Position numbers and translations under genes: made by a program
Shown here: positions 9,201-18,420 of the stretch, piece by piece
How positions within the stretch are numbered: position 1 is the stretch's first letter
Layout of the letters: every line of letters begins with the position of its first letter
Source: Polaromonas sp047303325
GTDB taxonomy: Bacteria > Pseudomonadota > Gammaproteobacteria > Burkholderiales > Burkholderiaceae_C
DNA length: 64,000 nucleotides
NCBI RefSeq assembly: GCF_047303325.1
Contig: NZ_JBKBEX010000008.1
Location: 1 to 64,000 of the forward strand
Direction of reading: 5' to 3'
Notes under the pieces: generated by a model
What the model saw: only the letters and a program-made list of their open reading frames with translations
Databases searched by the model: none
What the model was told of the DNA's origin: nothing

Positions 9201-11773
9201 CGGAGCTCTCGCGGGAGCACGAGGCGGCGGAGCAACTGAACGCCGCGCGTGCCCGCTTCGCCGGGAGCTACGGCACACCCGAAGCCGACATTTATGCCAA
9301 CGAGCTGCAGGCGCTGCGCGCGGACGTGCAAGCGCATGCGTCGCTGCACAGTTTTTCACAAGCGCTGGCGGCCGCGGGCTCGCGCGTTTCGTCCGAAGGC
9401 CTTAGCGACCTGATCGCGAAGATCGACGGACTCGCCTCGGTGCTGGCTTCGTTCCTGCGCGAAATCGACACCGTCCCGCTCGAAGGGCTGGGGGAGCTGG
9501 TGCGCGACCTGCGCGAGTGCGCTGACAGCCTGCCGGAAGTCTTGCCGCTGCTGCGCGAATTGACCGATGCTGACCCGGCGTTCGCCGCCGCCTTGCACCT
9601 CGTCGCGTTACCGCCTTCGGGCATTGAGTACGTCATCGCGCGTGAAAGCCTCGAGCGGATTTACCGTAAGGAGCGCTGGCTGCCGCGCTTCGACGCCGCC
9701 GCGCTCGCGCGCCATGCCGAGCGCATCGGGCTGGGTGAGAAACAGTTGCTGGAACTTAACGCCGACGTGGCCCGGGCGCTTGTGCGCCAGCGATTCCGGG
9801 AGAATGTGCGGCGCTCCATGCTCGCGGCCTCGCAGCTCGATGAGAGCGGCAAGCAGTTCAAGAAGTCATACGCCGCGGGCCGTCGCGAACTGGAGCACGA
9901 GTTCGGCAAGACGATGCGCTACAAGTCCATTCGCGAGCTGGCGAGCGGCGATACCGGCCGCGTCGTGCGCGACATGAAGCCGATCTGGCTCATGAGCCCC
10001 CTGTCGGTGTCCGACACGCTGCCCATGTCAGGTAAGGATTTTGACGTCGTGATCTTCGATGAGGCGAGCCAGATTCCGGTGGAGGAGGCGGTGCCGGCGC
10101 TCTACCGGGCACCGCAGGTCGTTATTGTCGGCGACGAGATGCAACTGCCGCCGACGAGTTTCTTCTCTTCGAATCGGAACGAGGAGGACGAGAGTGTGTC
10201 GGTGGATGGGGACGAAGGCGAGCGGCTTTCGGTCGTGCTCGACGCGGACAGTCTGCTCAATCAGGGCGCGCGCAACCTGCCCGCGACGCTGCTGGCCTGG
10301 CACTACCGCAGCCGTTCGGAGTCACTGATCGGTTTTTCAAATGCGGCGTTTTACGGGGGTAACCTGTACACCATTCCCGACCGGGCCTACGCCGCAGCGG
10401 ATGAATCGGATGTGGTCGTGCGCGATGCCTCGTCGGCGGAAGCGGCGCAGGCCGGCGCCACCGCGCTGCTTTCGCGGCCGGTCAGCTTTCACCATCTTCC
10501 TGATGCCGTGTATGCCGAGCGCTCCAACCTCGACGAAGCCGGCTACATCGCGCGCATGGCGCGCGAGCTGCTCACGCGCGAGGGGCACCCGAGCATCGGA
10601 ATCGTCGCGTTCTCGGAGGCGCAACAAAGCGAGATCGAGTCCGCGCTCGAAGCCTTGGCAGCCACCGACGCGGAGTTCGCCGCGCGACTCGAAGCGGAGT
10701 ATGTCCGCGAGGAGGACGACCAGTTCTGCGGCCTTTTCGTGAAGAACCTCGAAAATGTGCAAGGCGACGAGCGCGACATCATCATCCTGAGCATCTGCTA
10801 TGGGCCGGGCCCGGCACCCGCGCGCAAGATGCTGATGAACTTCGGCCCGATCAATCAACGCGGCGGCGAAAAACGCCTGAACGTGATCTTCAGCCGGGCG
10901 CGGCATCACATGGCGGTCGTGACATCGATCCGGCACGAGTCGATCACCAACGACTACAACGACGGCGCCGCCGCACTCAAGCAGTTTCTCCGGTATGCGG
11001 AGCATTTGTCCCACGGGCAGGCGCAGCTCGCGCAGAGCGTGCTCGAGGCGATGAACCCGTCGACACGCAGCGCGCTCGGCGGGCGGCACAAGCCGGAGGA
11101 TGTCGTCGAGCAGCTCGCGCGGGCGCTGCGCGAGCGCGGGCACGTGGTGGATGCGCAGGTGGGGCAATCGCGGTTTCGCTGCGAACTCGCGCTGCGCGAC
11201 GGGGAGAGCGGGCTGTATCGCCTGGGCGTGCTCGTCGACACAGAGGCGCAATACGGTAGCGGCGACGTTCATGAACGGTATGTCTCGCGGCCCAGGATTC
11301 TCCGGTCGTTCAACTGGCACACCGTGCAAATCCTCTCGAAGGACTGGTTCCACCAACCCGAAGCCGTGATCGAACAGATTCAGCGGGCGCTGCGCGACGG
11401 GCCGCCCAGTGCGCATTCGGAGCCGGATCTACTGCAACTCACGATGCCGCCGCAGGAGCACACCGAGGGGCTGGCTTCCCTGGCCGAGGCGTCTGTGCTT
11501 GCTGAACCGGCGCGAGCTGCCTCGCCGCCACCTTCGATTCCTTCCGGTGGACCGGTGATGCGGCGGTTCGAGCACACGGAAGGCGGCTCGCGCAAGTTCT
11601 GGTCGATAGGCCGAAAGGAAATGGAAGTGGTGGTCTGTTATGGCCGCATCGATACCCGGGGCCAGACGCAGATCAAATGCTTCGACACTGAGTCGCGCGC
11701 AGAGCGCGAGGTGGAGAAGCTGGTCGCGGAGAAACTGCGCAAGGGCTATACGGATGTGACGGGAACGTCGTGA
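6251..11773 (+). CDS. DUF4011-type SF1 helicase with kinase-like N-terminus and C-terminal WGR domain
   Basis: Very large (1840 residues) cytosolic P-loop protein. Residues 1-215 resemble a decayed protein-kinase C-lobe (PGYRCWEQ near 128, TDIFCLGQ near 144) with no obvious catalytic loop. A DUF4011-like start RDRLFDLSRRNRLLHF lies at 249-264. SF1 helicase motifs follow: GPPGTGKS (641-648), DEAS (1270-1273), GDEMQLPP (from 1294), QGDERDI and NVIFSRARHH (from 1544). The long gap between Walker A and B holds a mostly helical insertion. Residues about 1610-1700 resemble the Vsr-like MTES_1575 nuclease domain (LGVLVDTEAQYG near 1658) but lack some expected acidic residues. Residues about 1780-1840 form a WGR domain (RKFWSIG, GRIDTRGQTQ, EKLRKGY), a nucleic-acid-binding module known from MolR and PARPs. 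I start at the ATG at 6251, which is coupled to the protease gene. Role in DNA or RNA surveillance is inference. Confidence 0.88.
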   Translation: MSDDLSFIQLLEAGASRGGLQTEDVLALALPLFREVAGLHASEKTADLDGPRDVVVDVGGTLALRDPHGHAARDHRDAVEKVLAPVSSVLQVVGESRVTQDPLDYTSEDLRVAGAPTAETLTRPVYMPGYRCWEQVVGHHDAVTDIFCLGQVLASLSCDLDFTDEDDVRSFARHRNNLFELQTRLHPVVASIIVEMTELDRRRRAKDLASLITRLETYREQPQDLAIDRVLAGQTGEARQQRAMQAHLRDRLFDLSRRNRLLHFRPTQSSVNLTVASVPLVVDMKNIRLDQLCVWTGKFAAAVGGGDKVLLANWLRFEDQPYLPSALDRIMQEDRRDRAEYGLSQLSLVLAFFRWHNLKEAKDERIVSPLLLLPVELTRKKGVRDQYVLQAQAPGAEVNPVLRHQLRTVYGIELPETVDLTDEALAAFHRSLQAGIAASEPGVRLNLVDKPEIELIHQRARQRLEQFRRRRRNEPARAATPATLDTDYSYAEDDFRPLGLKLFHERVRPAALPLRDALGAAPAPRHPNVAPAAAAEDERTTFLQRERTGNPYEWDLDLTSVTLGNFNYRKMSLVRDYNALVEGDIANEAFKRVFSLKPRALEDRPADLIPLPDRWTVVPADATQMAAVALARSGESYIIQGPPGTGKSQTITNLIADQVGRGKRVLFVCEKRAAIDVVFHRLRQQRLDELCCMIHDSQTDKKGFVLDLKQTYEQWLANADASEELVRQRAQVAELVQEDLAALERFDAAMRSGGEPVGLSAHGLLRRLVALAPHAAELPAAAAEALPEYAAWQVHGGLALRIGQVLQEVFGVSALAEHVFARLSDELVRAEQPLGAVLRLVDTAEPMIDAAFDALASLWPEAGNLEWTELKRLVDFARRLAALGDSAFHGLLDARSDAAKAFDDERAGIDGCARQLVQAQALTTHWRRKLAPADTAQALAQARMQEGSAMRWLSPSWWRLRGVLNAHYDFSAHAVKPKLAGLLTELSREHEAAEQLNAARARFAGSYGTPEADIYANELQALRADVQAHASLHSFSQALAAAGSRVSSEGLSDLIAKIDGLASVLASFLREIDTVPLEGLGELVRDLRECADSLPEVLPLLRELTDADPAFAAALHLVALPPSGIEYVIARESLERIYRKERWLPRFDAAALARHAERIGLGEKQLLELNADVARALVRQRFRENVRRSMLAASQLDESGKQFKKSYAAGRRELEHEFGKTMRYKSIRELASGDTGRVVRDMKPIWLMSPLSVSDTLPMSGKDFDVVIFDEASQIPVEEAVPALYRAPQVVIVGDEMQLPPTSFFSSNRNEEDESVSVDGDEGERLSVVLDADSLLNQGARNLPATLLAWHYRSRSESLIGFSNAAFYGGNLYTIPDRAYAAADESDVVVRDASSAEAAQAGATALLSRPVSFHHLPDAVYAERSNLDEAGYIARMARELLTREGHPSIGIVAFSEAQQSEIESALEALAATDAEFAARLEAEYVREEDDQFCGLFVKNLENVQGDERDIIILSICYGPGPAPARKMLMNFGPINQRGGEKRLNVIFSRARHHMAVVTSIRHESITNDYNDGAAALKQFLRYAEHLSHGQAQLAQSVLEAMNPSTRSALGGRHKPEDVVEQLARALRERGHVVDAQVGQSRFRCELALRDGESGLYRLGVLVDTEAQYGSGDVHERYVSRPRILRSFNWHTVQILSKDWFHQPEAVIEQIQRALRDGPPSAHSEPDLLQLTMPPQEHTEGLASLAEASVLAEPARAASPPPSIPSGGPVMRRFEHTEGGSRKFWSIGRKEMEVVVCYGRIDTRGQTQIKCFDTESRAEREVEKLVAEKLRKGYTDVTGTS

Positions 11774-11823
11774 GGTGTGCCGCCGGCATTTCAGGAGTCC
11801 CGGTGTCTGCGGCCCCAGCGGCC

Positions 11824-11867
11824 CCAAAGAAAAAGCCGCCTGGCCCCCAAAGGGAGCGCAGACGGCT
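11824..11867 (-). terminator. Intrinsic terminator of the glycerophosphodiesterase gene
   Basis: Read on the minus strand, AGCCGTCTG pairs with CAGGCGGCT (one G-T pair), a CTCCC/GGGGG inner stem lies between them, and TTTTTCTTT follows. It sits 25 nt past the stop. It also separates this unit from the convergent helicase gene. Confidence 0.7.
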
Positions 11868-11891
11868 CGTATCGTATGAAAGTGCGCGGGC

Positions 11892-13115
11892 TTAGCGGCC
11901 GGCTTCCTTCAGGTATTGCGTGCGCGCGGCAATCGCGGTGTCGGTGAAGTCGGTGAACACGCCGTCCACGCCGGCGCGGTAGAAGGCCAGGTACTCGGCC
12001 TTGGGGTCGCCCTGGTAGTCGGCGGCCAGACGGCGACGCTCATTGCGGAAGGTGAAGGGGTGGACAAACAGGCCCGCCTTGTGCGCATCGGCCACCAGGC
12101 TGGTGGCGGGTTGCGAGGTCGAGTCGGCGTCGTTGAGCTTGCCGTCGCCATTGATGTCGACCTGCTTGCCGTCGGCGCCTATGGTGCCCTTGGTGCTGAT
12201 GATGTAGCGCTTCCAGGGGCCTATGCCGTCGGCGTAGGTCTTGATCTCGGCCAGGCCCGCGGGCGTGACCATGGCGTCGAAGAAGCGCTTGTCGCCGGCC
12301 AGGGTCCAGTCATAAGGGCGGTCGCTGGGCAGGGCAAAGGTCACGTTGCCGGTCTTGGGGTCTATGCCGTCGCCGTCTATGAGCTGGATCAGGCGCGTGT
12401 TCAAGCCCTTGCTCTTCATGTACTTGAGGCTGCCCGGTTCAAAAGACTGCACGTAGATGGGCGCGGTCTTGCTGTTCCAGCCGGCGGCGTTGATGATGGC
12501 GATCAGCTTGTCTTCCATCGGCAGGCCGCGCTCGCGGAAGTAGGTCGGGTTCTTGGTTTCAGGGTAGATCGCGATGGTGCGGCCGGTCTTGATGGACTGG
12601 GCCTTGGCCAGGTCCACGACTTCCTGGAAGGTCGGCACCTTGTATTGGCCGTTGAACTGCTGGGGGCGCTCGGCATCGGTCGAGACCGCGCCCAGGGTGC
12701 GGATTTCGGCCAGCGTGAAGTCGTCGCTGAACCAGCCGGTCTGGGTCTCGCCGTCGACCTTGATGGTCTTCTTGCGCGCGGCGAATTCGGGGTGTTTGGC
12801 CACGTCGGTGCTGATGGCCAGGTTGGGGTCGTGGCGCATCATCAGCACGCCGTCCTTGGTCACGATCAGGTCCATCTCGATCACGTCGGCGCCGAGCTCG
12901 ATGGCGCGCACATAGGCTTCCAGCGTTTCTTCAGGGATGTAGCCGGAAGCGCCGCGGTGGGCGATGACCAGCGGTGCCTTGCCGTCCAGGGTGGAGAGGC
13001 CGGCTTGCGAGGGCGTGCCCGAAGAGGAGCAGGCGGCCAGCAGCACGCTGCTGCAAACGATGGCGAGCAAGCCGCCATGCTTCATGGTCAAGGCCTTGCG
13101 GGTCGATACGGTCAT
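11892..13115 (-). CDS. glpQ: Glycerophosphodiester phosphodiesterase, lipoprotein
   Basis: Hydrolyses glycerophosphodiesters to glycerol-3-phosphate and an alcohol, here outside the cytoplasm. The 407-residue protein starts with a basic n-region, a hydrophobic stretch and a lipobox (LLAAC-S near residue 29), so it is a predicted lipoprotein. The family signature follows: LVIAHRGASGYIPEETLEAY, then GADVIEMDL and DGVLMMRHDP, giving the catalytic His-Arg, Glu-x-Asp and second His. An EF-hand or dockerin-like loop DINGDGKLNDAD (320-331) is inserted late in the barrel and could bind calcium. I chose the ATG at 13115 (AGGA upstream); the frame is open 38 codons further without support. Its own terminator follows. 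Confidence 0.92.
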   Translation of the reverse strand: MTVSTRKALTMKHGGLLAIVCSSVLLAACSSSGTPSQAGLSTLDGKAPLVIAHRGASGYIPEETLEAYVRAIELGADVIEMDLIVTKDGVLMMRHDPNLAISTDVAKHPEFAARKKTIKVDGETQTGWFSDDFTLAEIRTLGAVSTDAERPQQFNGQYKVPTFQEVVDLAKAQSIKTGRTIAIYPETKNPTYFRERGLPMEDKLIAIINAAGWNSKTAPIYVQSFEPGSLKYMKSKGLNTRLIQLIDGDGIDPKTGNVTFALPSDRPYDWTLAGDKRFFDAMVTPAGLAEIKTYADGIGPWKRYIISTKGTIGADGKQVDINGDGKLNDADSTSQPATSLVADAHKAGLFVHPFTFRNERRRLAADYQGDPKAEYLAFYRAGVDGVFTDFTDTAIAARTQYLKEAGR

Positions 13116-13225
13116 TTTATTTTCCTGAGTTAAAAAGGCTGATCCTAGGTGCCCGATGACGACAACCCTGTGACAGGGTGTGCGGCTACATCCAAAAAAC
13201 AACATCTGTCGCCTTCGCTTCGCGT

Positions 13226-13256
13226 CCAAAAAAAATGCCGGAACAGGTCCGGCATT
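13226..13256 (-). terminator. Intrinsic terminator after dnaJ
   Basis: A perfect 9-bp stem (AATGCCGGA / TCCGGCATT, 5-nt loop) is followed on the minus strand by an eight-T run. It lies 22 nt past the dnaJ stop and closes the grpE-dnaK-dnaJ cluster. Confidence 0.9.
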
Positions 13257-13278
13257 CTGGGTCTGAGCATCAAAACGT

Positions 13279-14418
13279 TCAGGCGCTGAAGAAGCTCTTG
13301 AGCTTGTCGGCCCAGCCTTCTTCGCTGGGCGAATGTTTGGCGCCGCCTTTTTTCAGCGACTCGTCGAGCTCCTTGAGCAGCTTGCGCTGGTGCTCGGTGA
13401 GCTTGACCGGCGTTTCCACGGTGATGTGGCAGTACAGGTCGCCGGGGTAGCTGGAGCGCACGCCCTTGATGCCCTTGCCGCGCAGGCGGAACTGCTTGGA
13501 GGCCTGGGTGCCTTCGGGGATGTCGATGGCGGCCTTGCCCGCCAGGGTCGGCACCTCGATCTCGCCACCCAGTGCGGCCGTGGTGAAGCTGATGGGCACG
13601 GCGCAGTGCAGGTCGTCGCCGTCGCGCTCGAAGATGTCGTGCTTCTTCAGGCGGATCTCGATGTAGAGGTCGCCGGGCGGGCCGCCGTTGGTACCGGGCT
13701 CACCGTTGCCGGTGGAGCGTATGCGCATGCCGTCGTCGATGCCCGCGGGAATCTTGACTTCCAGCGTCTTGTTGTTCTTGGTCTTGCCCACGCCGTGGCA
13801 GGTCACGCAGGGTTCGGGGATCAGCTTGCCGGTGCCCTTGCACTGCGGGCAGGTCTGCTGCACGCTGAAAAAGCCCTGGCGCATCTGCACCACGCCGTGG
13901 CCGTGGCAGGTGGTGCAGGTCACCACCTTGGTGCCGGGCTTGGCGCCGCTGCCGTGGCAGGTGTTGCAGTCGTCCCAGCTCGGGATGCGGATCTGCGCTT
14001 CCTTGCCGTGAGCCGCTTCCTCAAGCGTGATTTCCATGGCGTAGCTGAGGTCGCCGCCGCGGTAGACCTGGCGCCCGCCGCGTTGCTGGCCGCGCTGGCC
14101 GCCGAACACGTCGCCGAAGATGTCGCCGAAGGCTTCGGCAAAACCGCCGAAGCCTTCCGCCCCGGGGCCGCCGCGCATATTCGGGTCCACGCCCGCGTGG
14201 CCGTACTGGTCGTAGGCCGCGCGTTTGTTCTCGTCGGAGAGCATCTCGTAGGCCTCTTTGGCCTCCTTGAATTTTTCCTCGGCGACCTTGGATGCATCCC
14301 CCTGGTTGCGGTCGGGGTGGTGCTTCATCGCGAGCTTGCGATACGCTTTCTTGATGTCCTCGTCACTGGCGTTCTTGGGAACGCCCAGTACGTCGTAATA
14401 GTCTTTTTTGGTGGCCAT
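13279..14418 (-). CDS. dnaJ: Chaperone DnaJ (Hsp40)
   Basis: Co-chaperone that delivers unfolded proteins to DnaK and stimulates its ATPase. The 379-residue protein has the full type I plan. A J domain occupies residues 1-70 with the HPD tripeptide in MKHHPDRNQG. A Gly/Phe-rich linker follows (GFGGFAEAFGDIFGDVFGG), then four zinc-binding CxxCxGxG repeats (CNTCHGSG, CTTCHGHG, CPQCKGTG, CVTCHGVG). The C-terminal substrate-binding domains come last. It is the last gene of the grpE-dnaK-dnaJ set, 200 nt after the dnaK stop, and ends at a strong terminator. Confidence 0.98.
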   Translation of the reverse strand: MATKKDYYDVLGVPKNASDEDIKKAYRKLAMKHHPDRNQGDASKVAEEKFKEAKEAYEMLSDENKRAAYDQYGHAGVDPNMRGGPGAEGFGGFAEAFGDIFGDVFGGQRGQQRGGRQVYRGGDLSYAMEITLEEAAHGKEAQIRIPSWDDCNTCHGSGAKPGTKVVTCTTCHGHGVVQMRQGFFSVQQTCPQCKGTGKLIPEPCVTCHGVGKTKNNKTLEVKIPAGIDDGMRIRSTGNGEPGTNGGPPGDLYIEIRLKKHDIFERDGDDLHCAVPISFTTAALGGEIEVPTLAGKAAIDIPEGTQASKQFRLRGKGIKGVRSSYPGDLYCHITVETPVKLTEHQRKLLKELDESLKKGGAKHSPSEEGWADKLKSFFSA

Positions 14419-14618
14419 GGCAGCTCAGGGTCTTCGTTGATCGGGTCGTCGGGTCAGCCGGAAAGCGGGCGGTCAAACTGGGCATTCGCGGGTGGCGGCA
14501 GATGCGCAAAAGCGGAAAGCCGGGATTGCTCCTGGTTTCCGCCCTTGTGCGTCCGCCTGTGCCGCCTGCCTTTGCATGCAGTTATCGCGCCAATGCGGGG
14601 CTTGTTGCCTTACGGCGC

Positions 14619-16562
<1,944 letters not shown>

Positions 16563-16652
16563 GATATTTACTCCTGCTTTTTTGATTCGTGAAGATTAAA
16601 AGTGGTGTGGCCGGGGTTTGTCCCTGGCCGCTGTGAATGACTATGTTGATAA

Positions 16653-16679
16653 CTTGTGGGTAAGTTGATGGGCTTCAAG
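16653..16679 (-). promoter_or_regulatory. Possible sigma-32 promoter before dnaK
   Basis: On the minus strand CTTGAAG is followed after about 12-13 nt by CCCACAAG, a partial match to the heat-shock pattern CTTGAAA / CCCCATNT. It lies about 90 nt upstream of the dnaK start. The -10 half is weak, so this is tentative. Confidence 0.35.
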
Positions 16680-16713
16680 GGCCTCAACATGTTTTTGCAT
16701 TCTTGTCGGGTGT

Positions 16714-17274
16714 TTATTTGGGGGCTGCCACCGTTACCAGCGCGGGGCGCAGTACGCGCTCGGCGATCAGATAGCCTTTTTGCAGCACGCTGACCACGGT
16801 GTTGGCTTCCTGGTCGGCCGGCACCATGCTGATGGCCTGGTGCTGGGCGGGGTCGAATTTGGTGCCGGCGGCGGGGTCGATGGCCACGACCTTGTTGCGC
16901 TCCAGCGCGCTCTTGAGCTGCTTGAGCGTGGCTTCGGCGCCTTCGCGGATCTGCTCGGGCGTGGCTTCCTTGATGGCCAGGCCGGCTTCCAGGCTGTCGG
17001 CCACCGGCAGCAGGCTTTCGGCAAAGCTTTCCAGCGCGAACTTGCGGGCCTTGGCCACGTCCTCATCGGCGCGGCGGCGGGCGTTTTCGGTCTCGGCCTT
17101 GGCGCGCAGGTAGCTGTCGGCCAGCTCGGTGTTTTTGGCCTGCAGCGTGGCGACTTCGGCCTGGGCCACGGTCAGCGCGTCAAACTCGTTGGCGGCCTGC
17201 GCCGCTTCCAGTTCTTCTGGGCTGGGTTCACCGCTAAGGTTTTGATTTTGTTCGGGTTGTGTGTTTTCAGACAT
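16714..17274 (-). CDS. grpE: Nucleotide exchange factor GrpE
   Basis: Dimeric factor that releases ADP from DnaK. The 186-residue protein has an acidic, glutamine-rich N-terminus and a long coiled coil (about 40-100, with the typical RAKAETENARRRADED). The beta-domain follows, with family signatures KFDPAQHQAISMVPA and VVSVLQKGYLIAERVLRPALV. I start at the ATG at 17274 (MSENTQ) rather than 12 codons upstream, because the upstream extension overlaps the heat-shock promoter. It is first in the grpE-dnaK-dnaJ set, 151 nt before dnaK. Confidence 0.96.
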   Translation of the reverse strand: MSENTQPEQNQNLSGEPSPEELEAAQAANEFDALTVAQAEVATLQAKNTELADSYLRAKAETENARRRADEDVAKARKFALESFAESLLPVADSLEAGLAIKEATPEQIREGAEATLKQLKSALERNKVVAIDPAAGTKFDPAQHQAISMVPADQEANTVVSVLQKGYLIAERVLRPALVTVAAPK

Positions 17275-17308
17275 GCGAGGCAACAGGGTTGGTGTTGGTA
17301 AGGTTCCC

Positions 17309-17336
17309 AACTGGGGATGGCAAAGCCCTTTTCAAG
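17309..17336 (-). promoter_or_regulatory. Sigma-32 heat-shock promoter of grpE
   Basis: On the minus strand a perfect CTTGAAA is followed, after 13 nt, by CCCCAGTT, which fits the sigma-32 consensus (CTTGAAA, 13-17 nt, CCCCATNT) with one mismatch. It ends 35 nt before the grpE ATG. Confidence 0.75.
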
Positions 17337-17560
17337 ACAAGGGCTTCAGTTTTGGCTACGAAATTTTTGGCGGCTTGGGGCAGGGCGGCCGGATTGGCTT
17401 ATGCGTCCTGGGCGAGAGGCAACTCCCACAGCTGGCGCGGTGTGCCGTGCCGGCCCGGCAGGGCGATCACGGCCGGGCCCACGGCGCAGCCATGGTCAGG
17501 ATTGTAGAGGCTGCGGCTGCCCTGCCGGCGCCGGGAGGCGGGCGTTGGCGTCAAAAGCGC

Positions 17561-18262
17561 TCAGGCCGCCGCACGTTTTTGCAGGCGCGCCATGAGTTCG
17601 CGCTTGTTGTCCCGGCTGCGGTGGGCGTGCTCGCGCATCAGTGCCTCGGCGCGGGCGCCTTCGCCGGCCAGCAGGGCGGCCAGCACGTCCTCGTGGTCGC
17701 TCTGGGCGCGCTGGATGAAGCCGAACTCCAGCAGCGGCAGCGAGCCGTTCAGGCTCAGCGCGCCGGCGCCGGCCATCGGGGTTTTGCTGACGTGCGCGAG
17801 GGCCGAAACCAGCGTGCTGTTACCGGCGGCGTCCACCAGCGCGGCGTGAAAGCGTGCATTCATGGGTACCCAGCGTGCCGCGTCAATCACATGGCCGGCG
17901 GCTGCGGCCTTCTCCAGCAGCAGCCGGCCCTCGGCTATGCAGGCCTGTAGCTCCGCCTGGGTGTCGGGACTGATGCCGCGCTCGGCCGCCTGCCGCGCCG
18001 CCATGCCTTCGAGCACGCCGCGCACATCGACAGCGTTGGCGATTTCGTCCACACTGAACTGGCGCACGCGAAAGCCGCGCGTCGGCAGGCGTTCCAGCAG
18101 GCCTTCTTTTTCGAGCTCGCCGAGCGCGATGCGTATGGGCGTGCGCGACACGGCCAGCTGGGCGGAAAGCTCCAGCTCCACCATGCGTTCGCCGGGCGCT
18201 GCCTGGCCGCTGAGGATTCTTCGCCTCAATTCGTTGGTGGTGTAGTCGATCTGCGAGGACAT
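17561..18262 (-). CDS. GntR family transcriptional regulator (FadR/FCD type)
   Basis: DNA-binding repressor or activator of 233 residues. An N-terminal winged helix-turn-helix spans about 5-70 (LRRRILSGQAAPGERMVE, LAVSRTPIRIALGELEKEGLL). An all-helical FCD ligand domain fills the rest and typically binds a small carboxylate. It is divergent from the Bug receptor gene at 18421. The 158-bp gap between them holds two matching palindromes, so it very likely controls that receptor and itself. The effector is not predictable from sequence. Confidence 0.92.
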   Translation of the reverse strand: MSSQIDYTTNELRRRILSGQAAPGERMVELELSAQLAVSRTPIRIALGELEKEGLLERLPTRGFRVRQFSVDEIANAVDVRGVLEGMAARQAAERGISPDTQAELQACIAEGRLLLEKAAAAGHVIDAARWVPMNARFHAALVDAAGNSTLVSALAHVSKTPMAGAGALSLNGSLPLLEFGFIQRAQSDHEDVLAALLAGEGARAEALMREHAHRSRDNKRELMARLQKRAAA

Positions 18263-18295
18263 GCGGGGATTTTGGTGGAAAAGTTCTTTAGATTA

Positions 18296-18305
18296 TTGCA
18301 TGCAA
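18296..18305. promoter_or_regulatory. Palindromic operator candidate 1 (GntR)
   Basis: TTGCATGCAA is a perfect 10-bp palindrome in the divergent gap between the GntR gene and the Bug receptor gene. Its centre lies 52 bp from the second site, about five helical turns. Confidence 0.55.
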
Positions 18306-18346
18306 AAATACCGGAACTTAGGGTTAACTAGCTATTTGATGACAAT

Positions 18347-18358
18347 ATTGCGTGCAAT
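18347..18358. promoter_or_regulatory. Palindromic operator candidate 2 (GntR)
   Basis: ATTGCGTGCAAT repeats the TTGC/GCAA arms of the first site, with imperfect symmetry only in the two central bases. Both sites share flanking A/T-rich bases. It lies about 65 nt before the Bug receptor start. Confidence 0.55.
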
Positions 18359-18420
18359 AAAATAAGATCACTAAGAATTTTATGCGCCGTCCCGGTGCCT
18401 GCCTATCCCCTGGAGACACG

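Noticed and set aside
6251..11773. Helicase as a housekeeping UvrD, RecB or Dna2 protein
   Set aside because: The N-terminal kinase-like and DUF4011 regions, the long insert and the C-terminal WGR domain do not fit these repair helicases, and the gene overlaps a protease gene.
4772..11891. Integrated mobile element carrying the protease-helicase pair
   Set aside because: I found no integrase, tRNA, target-site repeat or terminal inverted repeat at either edge, so transfer is possible but not shown.
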